DNA of 64,000 bases from Paenibacillus sp. NAIST15-1 (GTDB taxonomy: Bacteria; Bacillota; Bacilli; Paenibacillales; Paenibacillaceae). Where the stretch lies: the NCBI RefSeq assembly GCF_001894745.1, contig NZ_BBYF01000005.1, forward strand, positions 124,001-188,000, written 5' to 3'. The first letter of the stretch is position 1; every line of letters starts with the position of its first letter. A program made the translations under genes and the position numbers. The notes beneath the pieces were generated by a model, which saw only the letters and a program-made list of their open reading frames with translations, did no database searches and was not told where the DNA came from. Shown piece after piece: positions 23,392 through 32,492 of the stretch.

Positions 23392-24999
23392 TTACGGTTC
23401 CTGCTGCAGCTTGTGTTGAGGATGTACATATCCTTCATGGATCGTGTCATGACGTTCTTCACGTCTCGTGTCATGACGCAATTGTCGAATTAATCCGGAG
23501 ATCGCCATGAAGAACAAAAACATATACGGGATACCTAAGAAAACAGCTATCGCCCGCACCCCATTCAGTGTCCCTGTAGCTACGTTGGCGAAGGCAACCA
23601 TCGTGGTTATGACCGACCAGATCAACGTACGTGCTATTGGCGCGTTTTCTGGACCATTACTCGTCATAATACTCAGCGAGATCATCGAACTTGTCGCAGT
23701 CGTTGACAGGAACACAAGAATCAACACGATAAACAATATCCCGGTGAGTGTGAACAACGGCAGCCGCTGTAGAACCATAATGAACGATAGATATACATCG
23801 TCAGGATGATCCTGAATATATTGAATAATTGAGCCATCGCCAACAATCGCATTGAGGAAGCCTGTGCCACCAAATACGCTGAACCACACAATGAGGAACA
23901 TCACTGGTGCTAATACGCCCCCAACAATAATTTGCCGAATCGTACGACCTTTAGAGATGCGGGCAATAAATATTCCTAGGAACGGTGTCCACGAAATCCA
24001 CCAAATCAAAGTCGTATTCGGCCAATCGAAGAACCACCCTTTGTTTAGAAACGGTAAGGTCTCAAGACTAGTAGGCACGACGCCAAGGAATGTATTTTTG
24101 AACGTTTGTGAAATAAAGTTCATTAGAAACGGTGAGTTTCCTAACGCAAATACATAAACCAATATAGCGACCGCAACAACAACGTTGATATCACCTAAAA
24201 TTTTCATACCTTTGCCGATTGGCAATACGGCAGCCAACGTATAGATTGCGAAAATCGCCAGTAAAATGAAAACTGAATACCCTAAGCCTTCATTGTTATA
24301 GCCGAAAACGGCAGAAACTGCATTTTTAACTTGGAATACACCAAGACCAATCGAGGCTGCCATCGTCAGCGCGGATGCACCGGCTGCCAGAATATTGGTG
24401 ATGTTAGCTAATGACTTGCCCCACTTTTTATCCGAAAAACCTTCCGCAATCGGTGTCCCCGGCAGAAACTTTGCGCCACGGGAATAAGCAAAATAGCCAA
24501 TCACTAACCCTGATATCGTATAGATTGACCATGCTGGCAAGCCCCAAATAAACATCGTATATTTCATCGCGTTTTCAGCAGCGGCCACCGCATCTGCCCC
24601 AGATCTGATGCCACCAGCTGCTTGCAAATAGTGAACAAGCGGCTCAGCGACACCAAAGTTTACAAGACCGACACCAATCCCTGCGGTGAACAGCATTCCT
24701 AACCATGAGAAAGTGCTAAACTCAGGCTTCTCATCCTTCTTACCTAGCTTGACATTGCCAAGCCTACTGAAGGCAAGTATTAAGCAAATTCCGATAATAA
24801 TAAGCGGAATCATCATCGTAAACCAGCTAAAGGTGCCATGGTACTTATACACCCATCCCCATAACGTGTTCGTTAGATTTTCAGGATTAACGACCGCCCA
24901 CACAGAAAAGATGCCAGTGAATACAATCGCCGACCAGAATGTTAATGAACTTTTGCCGCCACTCGGCATATAGGATGATGGGGAACCTTTTTCAGCCAT
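23392..24999 (-). CDS. BCCT-family betaine/carnitine/choline transporter
   Basis: A 535-residue carrier with twelve predicted helices. The family signature is complete: WWISWTPFLGIFIARISKGRTIR, preceded by a Trp-rich helix and FGVAEPLVHY in the region lining the substrate site. AGGAGA precedes ATG 24999. These carriers import quaternary ammonium compounds with Na+ or H+. The neighbouring acyltransferase makes carnitine or choline the best guess. It is the first gene of a minus-strand unit that ends at the terminator near 21240. Confidence 0.9.
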   Translation of the reverse strand: MAEKGSPSSYMPSGGKSSLTFWSAIVFTGIFSVWAVVNPENLTNTLWGWVYKYHGTFSWFTMMIPLIIIGICLILAFSRLGNVKLGKKDEKPEFSTFSWLGMLFTAGIGVGLVNFGVAEPLVHYLQAAGGIRSGADAVAAAENAMKYTMFIWGLPAWSIYTISGLVIGYFAYSRGAKFLPGTPIAEGFSDKKWGKSLANITNILAAGASALTMAASIGLGVFQVKNAVSAVFGYNNEGLGYSVFILLAIFAIYTLAAVLPIGKGMKILGDINVVVAVAILVYVFALGNSPFLMNFISQTFKNTFLGVVPTSLETLPFLNKGWFFDWPNTTLIWWISWTPFLGIFIARISKGRTIRQIIVGGVLAPVMFLIVWFSVFGGTGFLNAIVGDGSIIQYIQDHPDDVYLSFIMVLQRLPLFTLTGILFIVLILVFLSTTATSSMISLSIMTSNGPENAPIARTLIWSVITTMVAFANVATGTLNGVRAIAVFLGIPYMFLFFMAISGLIRQLRHDTRREERHDTIHEGYVHPQHKLQQEP

Positions 25000-25198
25000 A
25001 TGTGAAATCTCCTATCTTATGTTGTAATAAGCGCTTCCCCTACATAATATTACCGTCTCACAATCCATAAATTCATCGGTCTCATAATCGAGCATACAGG
25101 TAATCACTTTCCTATTTAGAGGGATATGCACCAGGCTATAAAGGCTCAGAAATGGTACCACATGTTTCAAGTCGGCTTTTACAAATAAAAACGGATAT

Positions 25199-25246
25199 AA
25201 AAATGCTCATGATTGATTCAGGTATACCAGGGAATCAATCATGAGC
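25199..25246 (-). terminator. Terminator of the glycosyltransferase gene (minus strand)
   Basis: A perfect 15-bp inverted repeat (25205-25219 with 25232-25246); the minus-strand side runs into ATTTTTAT. It lies 80 nt after the glycosyltransferase stop. The rest of 25000-25325 is the upstream region of the BCCT gene and holds no other feature. Confidence 0.85.
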
Positions 25247-25325
25247 TATCATCAAAACTATCATCAAAACTATCAATCTACATGTTCGAAGGAGCGGGTT
25301 CACGGCGAATGTAGTTCTACAATAT

Positions 25326-26528
25326 TTATCTAAGATGATTACTTGCAAATGCTAATATCTCATCAACAGCTTGAACATACCCACCCGATTCGCGGAAGGA
25401 TTGTTGCATGTTTATAGCGGCTGTCTTGTAAGATGCGTGGCTTAACACATGGTCTGCGGCTTCGCGGATTTGCTCTGCAGTCAAGTCATCCATACGTAAT
25501 GTAACACCCGCTCCAACTCTGGAGATTTGCTTGGCAATGACTGGCTGATCGGCACTTTGCGGGATAACAATGAGCGGAACTCCGTAATAGAGACCTTCAT
25601 GAGCACTATTCATGCCACCATGTGTAATAAATAATTTCGTGTGTGGCAATAGATCGGTTTGTGGCACAACGTTATTAACGATGAAGTTTGCAGGGATCTC
25701 ACCTAAATCTGAAATTTGGACTTTATCACCGATCGACATGACAATCGTATGTTCCGTGTCTCCCAAAGCATCCATACAGAGCTTATAGAAATCAATCGCT
25801 TGGTTAAAGACAGTACCGAGTGAAATGTAAATGAGGCTTCTTCCTTCGATTGCCGTAAGGTCGAAGTCCGTTTGGCTGACCCGTGAAGAGATGGATGGCC
25901 CAACAAATTGAAAGGAATGATCAAATGTTTCTCCTTCAGGTTGGAACTCCCTAGTCGTATACACGATGGTAAGTGGTGCTGGATTACAAAATACTTCGTA
26001 AGGAGAATGGATCTCCACATGATAGGTTTCCTTTACCTTGTCCGTCAGGCTTACAAATGTATCATGGATAGGCTTCGCGATCTCTGCAGGTACACTTGCA
26101 TGGAACTGTTCCATCAAGCTTACGAAGGATGCCTCTGATTGCACAAAAGAAGTACAGGAATTGATTGCAGGCAGTTTCAGCATTTGAGCTATGATTCGTC
26201 CACAACCGAACATAGAATCGTGAATGATGTAATCGAATTGCTCTCCCTTGATCTGTTCAAGTACGCTTGGTATGACGACATCTGCCGTAAGCAGCAAGCC
26301 GTTGATTCGTTCAAGTACATAATTTCGTCCACCTGAAATAAAGGCTTTGATAAATTTCTGATCATCAAATGTTCGTACGATAGCGCCAGTCTTCTCCAAT
26401 CGCTCCCGGAATGCTTCTATGCAGAAGTATACGACCTCTTCTCCCCGTGAGATAAGCTCCTGTACGACTCCAATCGTGGGATTGATATGTCCCTCTGATC
26501 CCCCGTTTATAAATAAAACACGTGCCAT
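25326..26528 (-). CDS. MGT-family (macrolide/flavonoid) UDP-glycosyltransferase
   Basis: A 400-residue GT1 glycosyltransferase of the YjiC/macrolide glycosyltransferase group. The N-terminal acceptor domain begins VLFINGGSEGHINPTIGVVQ. The C-terminal nucleotide-sugar domain has the signature FITHGGMNSAHEGLYYGVPL followed by PQSADQPVIAKQISRVGAG. ATG 26528 is 8 nt from AGGAG; an upstream GTG at 26537 overlaps the site. It transfers glucose from UDP-glucose to small hydrophobic acceptors, often inactivating macrolides, or tailoring a metabolite. It is monocistronic, between alveolysin and the carnitine unit. Confidence 0.88.
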   Translation of the reverse strand: MARVLFINGGSEGHINPTIGVVQELISRGEEVVYFCIEAFRERLEKTGAIVRTFDDQKFIKAFISGGRNYVLERINGLLLTADVVIPSVLEQIKGEQFDYIIHDSMFGCGRIIAQMLKLPAINSCTSFVQSEASFVSLMEQFHASVPAEIAKPIHDTFVSLTDKVKETYHVEIHSPYEVFCNPAPLTIVYTTREFQPEGETFDHSFQFVGPSISSRVSQTDFDLTAIEGRSLIYISLGTVFNQAIDFYKLCMDALGDTEHTIVMSIGDKVQISDLGEIPANFIVNNVVPQTDLLPHTKLFITHGGMNSAHEGLYYGVPLIVIPQSADQPVIAKQISRVGAGVTLRMDDLTAEQIREAADHVLSHASYKTAAINMQQSFRESGGYVQAVDEILAFASNHLR

Positions 26529-26740
26529 TATCATCACTCCTAAACTATACTTGCTTTCTTAGTGCGATAGGACTTGCATGCCCTCGCTTGAAGCGTACTT
26601 GAATTTGTATTCGGGATCAAGTTTATCATAGTATACAAATAGTACAAAGAATTTTTGTATAAACCCCGTAAATTTTCTCACTCCAGATGTAATTAGTGCA
26701 AATCCTATCATAAATGGGGATAAAGAAAAGATGCTAAAGC

Positions 26741-26774
26741 AAAAAAACATCTCCCCAAATGTATGAGGAGATGT
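26741..26774 (-). terminator. Terminator of the alveolysin gene (minus strand)
   Basis: ACATCTCC (26747-26754) pairs with GGAGATGT (26767-26774); on the minus strand it is followed by a run of T. It lies 18 nt beyond the cytolysin stop. Confidence 0.85.
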
Positions 26775-26791
26775 CCATATATTCATATTAA

Positions 26792-28297
26792 TTAGTGAGT
26801 AATGGATGATTTCGGATATAACGTTGTTCCCCAAATCGAAACATTAATATCGCTAGCTAACGGAACGTTATATTCATCAACAACTGTTCTCCACCATTCC
26901 CAAGCAAGACCTGTGCATTCTCTTGCAAAAATTCTGATGTTCTTGGCATTAGGCGGAAGTGGGATTTCTGTTGAGAAATGAGCAGTTCTATCGCGCCAAT
27001 TTCCATCCCAACTTTTACGAGTCACGATTTCTTGTCCATTTTCATCATATGAAAACTCGTCCCAATATACTTCAAACTGAGCTACATATGCACCACTATG
27101 GTCAAGTTTAATTTTACCCTTCGTATATTCCGTCGTTTTCGTCTCGATATACTCGGTATTGTTGTGAACGGCAGCGATGGAATTGTCTTTCAAGAAGACG
27201 CTTGTATATGAAATCGGGTAAGCTGGATTCTTGCTGCTAAATTCTGCATTGTCCTTGATTACGCTTTGGATAACATTGAAGTCTTTCGTGACAACTTGGT
27301 TATGGGTTTGCGCGTCGCCACCTAGTACAACGGCAGTAAACGAACTGTTTTCATAAATATCTTTGTACTGTCCGCTAGCCTGAATGCTAGGATTATTGAG
27401 CAATAATTTAAATGCCGTTTGTACATCATTGCTCTTGGAGGTCGTCTCCAATTTCACATAAATGGTTCTGCCATACGCAACGTTCGATACCATCAACGGC
27501 GGAGTCTCATTGCTAACCCCTTTACGTACTAACTCAGCAAATGACACACTGTCATCAAACAGATCCGATGGATTGTTGGGCAGTCCTGCACTTACGGTAT
27601 AGAAGATTTGCTTATAAGCAGCAACCATCACTTTTTTCTCGCCGTTTGCGACCGCGTTAAAGTCGATTCCAAGCGTTCCGTTAAGCACTTTAGCGTTCAC
27701 ATTCAGTGCACTGGAAATTTGATTTTGGCTATAAACCATGGATTCAGCATACTGTAATCTAGCTGGGAGTGTATGCGTGCTGGAATACTTCTCGCCCCAA
27801 GTCGATACGAGCTGATCAATGGCACTAGATACGCTGCCGTAATTTGGATTTTGAACGGAAATTGTGTTCTCGTTCTTCAACCCAGGCAGATCAATGCTAA
27901 TATCCATTGGCTTTCTCGCAGCCATAACCAGACTAGGCTGATTATCCGCAAAATCCTTATTTGCAAGCTGTATTGCGCCTGGATAAGTGCGATTCGTGAT
28001 CGAATCAATGATTGAAATATCTACGGGTGACGTTGTAAGTGATTTTTTGTCCCGTTCAACCACGATGAATTTACCATTGGACTGAATGCCTTCTTTGGGA
28101 ACAAAACTACTGATTTGATCCCCTTGTACTGCCAAAACCTCATTACGATTATAGTTCAGGCCTGCGATTCCAAGATCAATATCATTGGATTCGTTGGGTG
28201 CAGCGGAGGAAATACTCGCAAAAGTGAACACTTGCAAACTAACTAACAGACTTACGAGTACTTTCCTTCCTTTCACATAGTTTGATTTTTTCTTCAT
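26792..28297 (-). CDS. alv: Alveolysin, cholesterol-dependent cytolysin
   Basis: A 501-residue secreted pore-forming toxin. A signal peptide (basic [11 protein letters not shown], hydrophobic [19 protein letters not shown], cut near SAAP) is followed by the CDC fold. The undecapeptide [11 protein letters not shown] is at 460-470, with its single Cys giving the classical thiol activation. The cholesterol-recognition Thr492-Leu493 pair lies near the C-terminus in WGTTLYPK. Length and sequence match P. alvei alveolysin as I remember it, which is the main taxonomic clue. The toxin binds membrane cholesterol, oligomerises and forms large beta-barrel pores. A GAGGGG site precedes the start, and a perfect dyad just upstream probably binds a regulator. 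Confidence 0.95.
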   Translation of the reverse strand: MKKKSNYVKGRKVLVSLLVSLQVFTFASISSAAPNESNDIDLGIAGLNYNRNEVLAVQGDQISSFVPKEGIQSNGKFIVVERDKKSLTTSPVDISIIDSITNRTYPGAIQLANKDFADNQPSLVMAARKPMDISIDLPGLKNENTISVQNPNYGSVSSAIDQLVSTWGEKYSSTHTLPARLQYAESMVYSQNQISSALNVNAKVLNGTLGIDFNAVANGEKKVMVAAYKQIFYTVSAGLPNNPSDLFDDSVSFAELVRKGVSNETPPLMVSNVAYGRTIYVKLETTSKSNDVQTAFKLLLNNPSIQASGQYKDIYENSSFTAVVLGGDAQTHNQVVTKDFNVIQSVIKDNAEFSSKNPAYPISYTSVFLKDNSIAAVHNNTEYIETKTTEYTKGKIKLDHSGAYVAQFEVYWDEFSYDENGQEIVTRKSWDGNWRDRTAHFSTEIPLPPNAKNIRIFARECTGLAWEWWRTVVDEYNVPLASDINVSIWGTTLYPKSSITH

Positions 28298-28322
28298 ACA
28301 ATTACCCCTCTTTATGTAAAAT

Positions 28323-28342
28323 TGTAGTACTAATGTACTACA
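28323..28342 (-). promoter_or_regulatory. Perfect dyad operator in the alveolysin promoter
   Basis: TGTAGTAC-ATTA-GTACTACA (8-bp arms, 4-bp centre on the minus strand), ending 26 nt before the alveolysin ATG. It overlaps a possible -10 (TACATT) that has TTACCG 18 nt upstream as a weak -35. Such placement fits a repressor or an activator site. It does not match the PlcR box as I know it. Confidence 0.55.
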
Positions 28343-28737
28343 TTAATTTTTTTATCGGTAATTTGGTATGAAATTTTTATATTTTTATTAAGAATAAATA
28401 CGAAACTTCATAACTTTTATGACATGAATAAAATATTTTTAAGTCTAATTCGATTATTTAGAGTAATATTTTCAAATTATAGGACTTTTCTTGTTGATTC
28501 TATTATTGTATATGAAATCCTAAATTACTAAGAATATCCCATTTGTAGAAAGAGTGAAATAAAACACTCCCCTAAGCATTACATTAGGAGAGTGTCGATG
28601 AACCTGTTACATAAATAGGCAGCCTCGAACCAATCAATTCCACGCATGAGAATGTGCCCTATTTCAAACCATAATTATGCGGCAACTCTAAATGGTGTAT
28701 GAGCAAATTGACAGTAGCTTATGGAGGTGTAAAGTAC
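28343..28737. other. AT-rich divergent region with an unassigned hairpin
   Basis: The interval between alveolysin and the plus-strand DUF2892-like gene contains a strong hairpin: ACACTCCCCTAA (28564-28575) pairs with TTAGGAGAGTGT (28584-28595) around GCATTACA. The minus-strand side continues TTTTATTTC, so it could terminate antisense transcription towards alveolysin. No gene seen. Confidence 0.5.
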
Positions 28738-28926
28738 GTGAACTGTAATGTTGGAAAAACGGAACAAGCGATTCGAATATCAGTTGGAGCTGCAATCATC
28801 TTTACGGGACTTTATTACAGAAAATGGTGGGGATTAATTGGATTGGCTCCTATCATTACAGGCACAACCCGCTATTGTCCGGCGAATGCAGTTCTCGGCA
28901 TACAAAATTGCAAAAAAGTGAAATAA
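28738..28926 (+). CDS. YgaP-type DUF2892 membrane protein
   Basis: A 62-residue protein starting at GTG 28738, 8 nt after GGAGGTG. NVGKTEQAIRISVGAAIIF is the DUF2892 signature, followed by a second hydrophobic hairpin (WWGLIGLAPIITG) and the Cys-containing RYCPANAVLGIQNC. In YgaP this membrane module dimerises a rhodanese domain; here it stands alone, as in many Firmicutes. Role probably in sulfur-related membrane chemistry, unproven. The longer frame from ATG 28699 lacks a ribosome site. Confidence 0.75.
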   Translation: MNCNVGKTEQAIRISVGAAIIFTGLYYRKWWGLIGLAPIITGTTRYCPANAVLGIQNCKKVK

Positions 28927-28989
28927 ATGCTTCCCTTCGCTTTACTATTTACCGTGATCCAATGATGATTGGGTGAAGTCTCCAATAAA

Positions 28990-29019
28990 GAGTCTAAAAC
29001 CTTAATAGGTTTTGGACTC
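28990..29019. terminator. Convergent terminator
   Basis: GAGTCTAAAACCT (28990-29002) pairs with AGGTTTTGGACTC (29007-29019), one G-U pair. It lies between the convergent DUF2892 and LysR genes and can serve both. Confidence 0.75.
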
Positions 29020-29046
29020 CGCTTCATCCAAATTCTTCAGCCACTG

Positions 29047-29943
29047 TCATAATCCCGATTGATTCGGCGGATTGGCCTTGATATAGGAGATAAACGCGCG
29101 GGATGCATAAGAAAGATATTTATCCCGAGGATAAATGAGAGCCAGCTCCCAAGCGATTTCCGGTTGGGACACGGTAACGGCATGAATGGCAAGATGATGC
29201 AATCGGTTCGCCATCGATCGGGGAATCAATGATATTCCTAGTTGCGAAGCTACCATCTCGCAGCAGAAATCCCATAGAGAGGTCAAATGAGCCACCTTGG
29301 GTTCGAACCCAGCCTGCAAGCATGCTTGCTCAACTACATCATGAAGGGCAAATTCCTTGGTGAACAGAATGAAGGGCTCATTCTGCAATTCGGTCAAGCT
29401 GACGGATTTCCTTCCAGCCAGCCAGTGATGATTACTCACGATGACAACCAGTTCTTCCGTTAACAAGGAAACCGTTCGATACAGCTGCGTGTTCACCGGC
29501 AGCACCGTGACCCCAAAATCGATATTTCCTTGCTCCATCTGCATCTTTACTTGTTTCGCGCTGTATTCTACCATTTGAATCTCAATCTTGGGATAGCTCT
29601 TCTTGAATCCGGAAATGATTTTTGGGAAAAGCAATGCGCTAATTGTAGGCATGATCCCCATTGTCACTTTTCCTCTTTGCACGTGAACCAGCTCATTTAC
29701 GGAAGAAGATATATCCTCTAGCATCTGCAAAATTTTTAAAGCTTTCTCGTTAACCAGCCTTCCTGTATCGGTGAGTACAACTTCCCTGTCGGAACGGTCA
29801 AGCAACATAACGCCCAATTCATCCTCGAGACTCTTGATCATCTTGCTGATGGACGGCTGAGAAACATACAACACCTGCGAAGCTTTTGTAAAATTTTTAT
29901 GCTTGGCTACTTCTGCAAAATAATGAAGTTGTTTAATATCCAT
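29047..29943 (-). CDS. LysR-family transcriptional regulator
   Basis: A 298-residue LTTR. The N-terminal winged HTH reads MDIKQLHYFAEVAKHKNFTK, then SQPSISKMIKSLEDELGV. The effector-binding domain starts near residue 90 (GKVTMGIMPTISALLFPKII). AAGGAGG lies upstream at a slightly long distance. It is the gene immediately downstream of the leucine-degradation operon on the same strand but beyond that operon's terminator (30032-30072), so control of that operon is possible and unproven. Closest flavour is the CidR/GltC type, which often responds to organic acids. Confidence 0.88.
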   Translation of the reverse strand: MDIKQLHYFAEVAKHKNFTKASQVLYVSQPSISKMIKSLEDELGVMLLDRSDREVVLTDTGRLVNEKALKILQMLEDISSSVNELVHVQRGKVTMGIMPTISALLFPKIISGFKKSYPKIEIQMVEYSAKQVKMQMEQGNIDFGVTVLPVNTQLYRTVSLLTEELVVIVSNHHWLAGRKSVSLTELQNEPFILFTKEFALHDVVEQACLQAGFEPKVAHLTSLWDFCCEMVASQLGISLIPRSMANRLHHLAIHAVTVSQPEIAWELALIYPRDKYLSYASRAFISYIKANPPNQSGL

Positions 29944-30031
29944 GTGATCCGGATCTTCCTCCTTCCCCTACAGGCAAAGTGGTATCCAAACCATTCATCC
30001 CTTGGCTCAAGATCATGATATGCCTAACATG

Positions 30032-30072
30032 CCAAAAACAGCACTTCGCGCCGTTAAACGCTTAGTGCTGTT
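30032..30072 (-). terminator. Terminator of the leucine-degradation operon (minus strand)
   Basis: AACAGCACT (30037-30045) pairs with AGTGCTGTT (30064-30072); on the minus strand TTTTTGG follows. Confidence 0.85.
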
Positions 30073-30088
30073 CAAATATGCCAATGGA

Positions 30089-31627
30089 TTAAACCGGATA
30101 TACCGGGTGCTTGCGCTCTGAGAAGACGACAGCCTTTGATGAATAAGCCGCAAAACGGTTCACTAACTCGGTACGCAGTGAATTGGCGGGAATAATTCCG
30201 TCAATAATCATTTCGGAGGCCAGTCGGTAAATATCAATGTCCTGCTTATATTCTTCACGCTTTTGTTCGATAAAAGCAGCCCTCTCGCTTTCAGGCAATT
30301 GAGCAATTTTATTGGCATAGACGGCATTGACTGCAGCTTCTGGCCCCATCACCGCGATTTGAGCTGTAGGCAGTGCGAGGCAACAATCCGGTTCAAATGC
30401 TGGACCAGCCATCGCGTAAAGACCCGCTCCGTACGCTTTGCGAACGATTACTGAAATTTTAGGCACGGTTGCTTCGGACATCGCTGAAATCATTTTCGCC
30501 CCATGGCGGATAATTCCTGCCCGCTCCACCTTTGTGCCGATCATAAAACCAGGGACGTCGGCAAGGAATAGAAGCGGGATATGAAATGCGTCGCAAAGCG
30601 TAATAAATCTGGCTGCCTTATCCGCTGAATCGAGGAACAGCACGCCACCCTTCACCCGTGGCTGATTGGCAATGATCCCGACCGGTTTCCCATTCATTCG
30701 TGCCAGTCCTGTAATAAGCTCACCGGCAAACAGCTTCTTCATCTCAAAAAATGATCCCTCGTCGATAATACGGTCAATCAGATCAACCATATTGAACGGG
30801 GCATTCTGATTGGTCGGGATGAGCTCTTCCAATGATTTCTCAAAGAATGGTGGTGCCACTGGTTTCGCAACCGGCGGTTGTTCTGAAAAATGGGAGGGAA
30901 AGTAAGAGAGATATTGCCGCGCCATCAAAATGGCTTCTTCTTCATTCTTCGCCAGCACATCCCCACACCCTGAAATCGAACAGTGCATGTGCGCACCGCC
31001 CATCTCTTCTAGCGTAACCTTTTCTCCGATTACCATCTCCGCCATCCGCGGGGAACCGAGATACATGGATGCATTTCCATCTACCATAATCACGATATCA
31101 CAAAATGCTGGAATGTAGGCTCCACCCGCAGCCGAAGGGCCAAACAGCAGGCAAATTTGAGGAATTTTGCCCGACAACTTGACCTGATTGTAAAAAATTC
31201 GGCCCGCTCCGCGTCTGCCAGGAAACATCTCGACCTGATCTGTAATTCGGGCACCTGCGGAATCCACGAGGTAAATTAACGGCACTCTCATTTTCTCAGC
31301 CGTCTCTTGGATTCGAATGATCTTCTCTACCGTACGCGATCCCCACGATCCGGCTTTTACCGTAGAATCATTGGCCATTACGCATACGATTCTTCCGTTC
31401 ATTTTCCCAATTGCCGTAACGACGCCATCCGCCGGAAGATCTTCTGCGGCGCAGTTGGCGAACAGCGCATCCTCCAGCTCGAAACCCGGATCAAACAGTA
31501 GCTTTAGTCGGTCGCGAACAAATAACTTCCCTTTTTCCGCATTCTTTTGATGATAAGACGGATCCCCTCCTTCGAGGATTCGTGAAACACGTTTCTGCAG
31601 CTCCTCCGGATTGAATTCGATGGACAT
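30089..31627 (-). CDS. Acyl-CoA carboxylase, carboxyltransferase subunit (methylcrotonyl-CoA type)
   Basis: A 512-residue biotin-dependent carboxyltransferase (YngE-like). The N-terminal crotonase-like half has KGKLFVRDRLKLLFDPG, GSWGSRTVEKIIR and LVDSAGARITDQVEMFPGR. The C-terminal half has VLFLDSADKAARFITLCD, LADVPGFMIGTKVERAGII and YGAGLYAMAGPAFEPD. It transfers CO2 from biotin on the small carrier (33419-33631) to an acyl-CoA. In this operon the substrate is best taken as 3-methylcrotonyl-CoA, although propionyl-CoA carboxylases have the same fold. Last gene of the operon, start at 31627 beside GGAGGAAT. Confidence 0.88.
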   Translation of the reverse strand: MSIEFNPEELQKRVSRILEGGDPSYHQKNAEKGKLFVRDRLKLLFDPGFELEDALFANCAAEDLPADGVVTAIGKMNGRIVCVMANDSTVKAGSWGSRTVEKIIRIQETAEKMRVPLIYLVDSAGARITDQVEMFPGRRGAGRIFYNQVKLSGKIPQICLLFGPSAAGGAYIPAFCDIVIMVDGNASMYLGSPRMAEMVIGEKVTLEEMGGAHMHCSISGCGDVLAKNEEEAILMARQYLSYFPSHFSEQPPVAKPVAPPFFEKSLEELIPTNQNAPFNMVDLIDRIIDEGSFFEMKKLFAGELITGLARMNGKPVGIIANQPRVKGGVLFLDSADKAARFITLCDAFHIPLLFLADVPGFMIGTKVERAGIIRHGAKMISAMSEATVPKISVIVRKAYGAGLYAMAGPAFEPDCCLALPTAQIAVMGPEAAVNAVYANKIAQLPESERAAFIEQKREEYKQDIDIYRLASEMIIDGIIPANSLRTELVNRFAAYSSKAVVFSERKHPVYPV

Positions 31628-31658
31628 CCCCTATTCCTCCTTATCTGCGATATGCTTG

Positions 31659-32441
31659 TTACTCGCCCTTAAATATGGGAGGACGTTTATCTTTGAACGC
31701 CTGCAGTCCTTCCAAGCGATCCTTTGTCGGAATTGTGACTTCATATGCATGCTGCTCAATCGCAAGTCCAGTGTTCAGCTCCACTTCCAATCCCTTATCG
31801 ATGGCGAATTTGGCCTGAGTCACAGCGATAGGAGCATTTCGAACAATACGGCCTGCTATTTCCAAGGCCTTATCTATCAGGAATTCAGGCGGTGTCACAG
31901 CCTCTGCCAGTCCGATGTTCCTTGCTTCTTCAGCGTCGATTTTTCTTGCCGTGAAAATGAGCTCCTTCGCCCGCCCCTTCCCGATCAGCCTCGGCAGCCG
32001 CTGTGTTCCTCCTGCGCCGGGAATAATTCCAAGTGAAGTCTCTGCAAGGGCGAATGCGGCTGTTGTGGAAGCAATCCGAATGTCACAGGCCAAGGCCAAT
32101 TCCATTCCCCCGCCAATAGCGGCTCCGTTTACCGCGGCAATGACCGGCTGGGGCAAGGCTTCTACATCATTGATGGTCTCTCGAATGAAAGATACCGTTC
32201 TACGTACTTGGCTCATGTCCATCCCTGCGCGTTCTTTTAAATCAGCACCTGCGCAAAAGGCTTTCTCTCCAGCGCCTGTGATGATAATACAGCGAACAGC
32301 CCGATCCAATTTACATGCATTTGCCGCATCACGCAATTGTTCGAGCATCTTGATGGATAACGCATTGGCAGCTTCCGGCCGGTTCAACGTGATGAGCACA
32401 ATTCCATTTCCCATATTGGAGACCAGTACGGCTTTTTCCAT
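31659..32441 (-). CDS. Enoyl-CoA hydratase family protein, probable methylglutaconyl-CoA hydratase
   Basis: A 260-residue crotonase. Oxyanion-hole elements are CAGADLKERAGM and NGAAIGGGMELALACDIRIA, with catalytic-Glu context LAETSLGIIPGAGGTQRLPR. YngF-like enzymes hydrate 3-methylglutaconyl-CoA to HMG-CoA, and the flanking HMG-CoA lyase and acyl-CoA carboxylase make that the expected role. AAGGAGGGG precedes ATG 32441. It sits between carboxyltransferase and lyase with short gaps, all on one transcript. Confidence 0.85.
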   Translation of the reverse strand: MEKAVLVSNMGNGIVLITLNRPEAANALSIKMLEQLRDAANACKLDRAVRCIIITGAGEKAFCAGADLKERAGMDMSQVRRTVSFIRETINDVEALPQPVIAAVNGAAIGGGMELALACDIRIASTTAAFALAETSLGIIPGAGGTQRLPRLIGKGRAKELIFTARKIDAEEARNIGLAEAVTPPEFLIDKALEIAGRIVRNAPIAVTQAKFAIDKGLEVELNTGLAIEQHAYEVTIPTKDRLEGLQAFKDKRPPIFKGE

Positions 32442-32492
32442 GATCGCCCCTCCTTCCTAGTACCGAATCATTCTCCTACATCATGTACCTGC

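Noticed and set aside
26559..26834. 91-codon minus-strand ORF after alveolysin
   Set aside because: Overlaps the end of alveolysin and its terminator hairpin; no ribosome site.
28323..28342. PlcR box upstream of alveolysin
   Set aside because: The dyad TGTAGTAC-N4-GTACTACA does not fit the TATGNA-type PlcR consensus.
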